This document shows, in pieces, positions 6,907 through 7,880 of a stretch of DNA of 7,880 bases (position 1 is its first letter; each line of letters starts with the position of its first letter). The position numbers and the translations under genes were made by a program. The notes beneath the pieces were generated by a model, which saw only the letters and a program-made list of their open reading frames with translations, was not told the DNA's origin and ran no database searches. This DNA comes from Actinomycetales bacterium (GTDB lineage Bacteria > Actinomycetota > Actinomycetes > Actinomycetales > Beutenbergiaceae): NCBI GenBank assembly GCA_016649925.1, contig JAENWO010000105.1, positions 1 through 7,880 on the forward strand, written 5' to 3'.

Positions 6907-7394
6907 TGACGCAGAACGTGGCGAGCGTGCGGCAGGTCGAGCTCGAGCAAGGGTGGACCCGGCTCGTCCTGGAGATCGACGAGCTCTCGCTCACCGTGCT
7001 CCCGGAGAAAGGGTGCGACCTCCTCGCGCTCGTCGACCGGCGGACCGGGGTCGACGGGCTGTGGAAGACGCCCTGGGAGATGCCGCCACGCGGCGCGGGC
7101 ACCTGGAACGCGGAGAGCGCCTCGAACGTCGACAACCTCGTCGCCGCCCTGCTCGCGCTGCACGGCGCCGGCCTCGACGGCTACCCACTGCCCGTCGCCC
7201 GGCACGAGGACGCCCGAGGGCTGCGATGCGCGCTCGTCCCGGCCGAGGATGAGCAGCAGCGCCCACTCATCCTGATCTGGAACCGCACCGACTCCGGCCT
7301 CGTCCCCGTCCTGGCCCAAGAAGCCGATCCGGTACTACGCGAGGCGCTATCAACGACCGGTGATGAGGTCGGCGCCGACATCCGTCAGGGCTGA
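6906..7394 (+). CDS. Aldose 1-epimerase-like N-terminus joined to unrelated sequence
   Basis: Starts at ATG 6906, overlapping the previous stop (TGATG), with GGAGG upstream at 6889-6893. Residues 1 to about 75 resemble the start of aldose epimerase-like sugar-binding proteins: LTVLPEKGCDLLALVDRRTG, then LWKTPWEMPPRGAGTW. In the family the next segment should contain a PGGWQ-LxPN motif and then roughly 200 more residues. Here, after SASN (about 7125-7140), the sequence becomes LVAALLALHGAG and ends at TGA 7394 after 162 residues. The second half (RPLILIWNRTDSGLVPVLAQ) keeps strong G/C third-position bias up to about 7320, so it looks like coding sequence from another gene that I do not recognise. 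The epimerase activity is almost certainly lost. A deletion or rearrangement, or a misjoin, are the possibilities. Confidence 0.7.
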   Translation: MTQNVASVRQVELEQGWTRLVLEIDELSLTVLPEKGCDLLALVDRRTGVDGLWKTPWEMPPRGAGTWNAESASNVDNLVAALLALHGAGLDGYPLPVARHEDARGLRCALVPAEDEQQRPLILIWNRTDSGLVPVLAQEADPVLREALSTTGDEVGADIRQG

Positions 7395-7444
7395 GGCCCG
7401 CCGGCGCCAGGTGTTACCGGCCGCGGCGGCTCCTGGTTGCACTG

Positions 7445-7813
7445 GTGGTGCGCGGGCGCCCGGCGCAGCGCGATCACCTGCTCGCGCCGGAGTTTCTCGA
7501 TCTTCACGGGCACGTCGCTCAGTACCTTGTCGTCCGCAACCGTTTCAACAGCCGCACCTGGTCGCTCGAGGAGATCATGATCGGGTTCTCCATCGACGTC
7601 GGAACGGTGGGCCGGTTGCTGCTCGCCCACACCGGCACCTGGGCCATCGACGGTGACGTGAACGCCGAGTTGAAGCACAAGCTCGCCGAGTCGCTGTGGT
7701 GGGTGTTGGTGCTCGCCGACAAGTTTGACATCAACATCACGGACGCGTTCGGATCGACGATGGACAGCATCGAGACCGCGCTGCAGGGAACGATCGAGCG
7801 CACCGTCGAGTGA
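7445..7813 (+). CDS. Divergent MazG-like nucleotide pyrophosphohydrolase-fold protein
   Basis: 122 residues from GTG 7445. Residues 15-115 look like an all-alpha MazG-like unit: FLDLHGHVAQYLVVRNRF, then WSLEEIMIGFSIDVGTVGRLL (39-59), KLAESLWWVLVLADKFDINI (79-98) and AFGSTMDSIE. Family members hydrolyse nucleoside triphosphates using acidic clusters of EVGE and ELAD type. Here these positions read DVGT and KLAE, so metal binding is doubtful. The start is uncertain: GTG 7445 and 7448 have no clear ribosome site, whereas ATG 7577 follows GAGGAG but would remove the first helix. The frame is open back to 7367 without another ATG, GTG or TTG start, so it could be the rest of a gene broken at its 5' end. 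It is not obviously part of the sugar operon. Confidence 0.6.
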   Translation: MVRGRPAQRDHLLAPEFLDLHGHVAQYLVVRNRFNSRTWSLEEIMIGFSIDVGTVGRLLLAHTGTWAIDGDVNAELKHKLAESLWWVLVLADKFDINITDAFGSTMDSIETALQGTIERTVE

Positions 7814-7880
7814 CCTGTAGGCGATGCCTCGGGTCGTGCTCGAGTCCCCGGACTGCGGGGTCGGGGAGATCGGGTCGTAC

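Noticed and set aside
7385..7678. Minus-strand frame with a basic, helical-looking stretch (KIEKLRREQVIALRR)
   Set aside because: It lies opposite the MazG-like frame, has no recognisable domain or start signal, and the + strand frame gives the more protein-like reading.
7846..7860. Small hairpin CCCCG-GACTG-CGGGG after the last gene as a possible terminator
   Set aside because: The stem is only five pairs, the next pair is mismatched and no T-run follows; such stems are common by chance in GC-rich DNA.
1..7880. CRISPR array, tRNA or rRNA genes, riboswitch, attachment site
   Set aside because: No regularly spaced repeats, cloverleaf patterns or conserved RNA motifs were seen; almost all of the window is accounted for by protein-coding frames and the single element.

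Overview
The window is GC-rich with strong G/C at third codon positions, start codons that include GTG and TTG, and tightly packed, often overlapping genes. This fits a high-GC actinomycete, perhaps a polysaccharide-degrading soil or plant-litter type. The genus is not determinable from the sequence alone. Every gene I can support lies on the + strand.

Layout. Bases 3-1778 hold two sugar ABC-importer permeases of the MalF and MalG types. The first is cut by the window edge, and the second is frameshifted near its end by a perfect 20-bp tandem duplication. Bases 1759-1898 hold a small (132 bp) non-coding element of about 50% GC, with 15-bp perfect terminal inverted repeats and a CTAG target duplication. 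It is wedged between the permease stop codon and the next gene. From 1909 follow an SDR oxidoreductase, a glucarate-dehydratase-like enolase-superfamily enzyme (ATGA overlap), an acetyl xylan esterase-family gene with its middle deleted (TGATG overlap), a large six-hairpin-type glycosidase-like protein, and the N-terminal part of an aldose-1-epimerase-like protein (TGATG overlap). The epimerase-like frame changes abruptly near 7130 into unrelated coding sequence. A divergent MazG-like protein (7445-7813) lies beyond it, and the last 67 bases hold nothing I can call.

How it fits together. Inference: 3-7130 is one carbohydrate-use operon. It would import an oligosaccharide or sugar acid derivative, remove acetyl groups, cleave the glycoside, and handle the released sugar by epimerisation, NAD(P)-dependent oxidation and dehydration of an acid sugar. 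The substrate cannot be read from the sequence.

The striking feature is damage. Within about 5.5 kb there are a tandem-duplication frameshift, a mobile-element insertion with a clean empty-site reconstruction, an internal deletion that removes the expected catalytic serine region, and a truncated or fused terminal gene. Either the locus is decaying or some lesions are assembly errors. The element insertion looks genuine; the 20-bp duplication most needs checking in reads.
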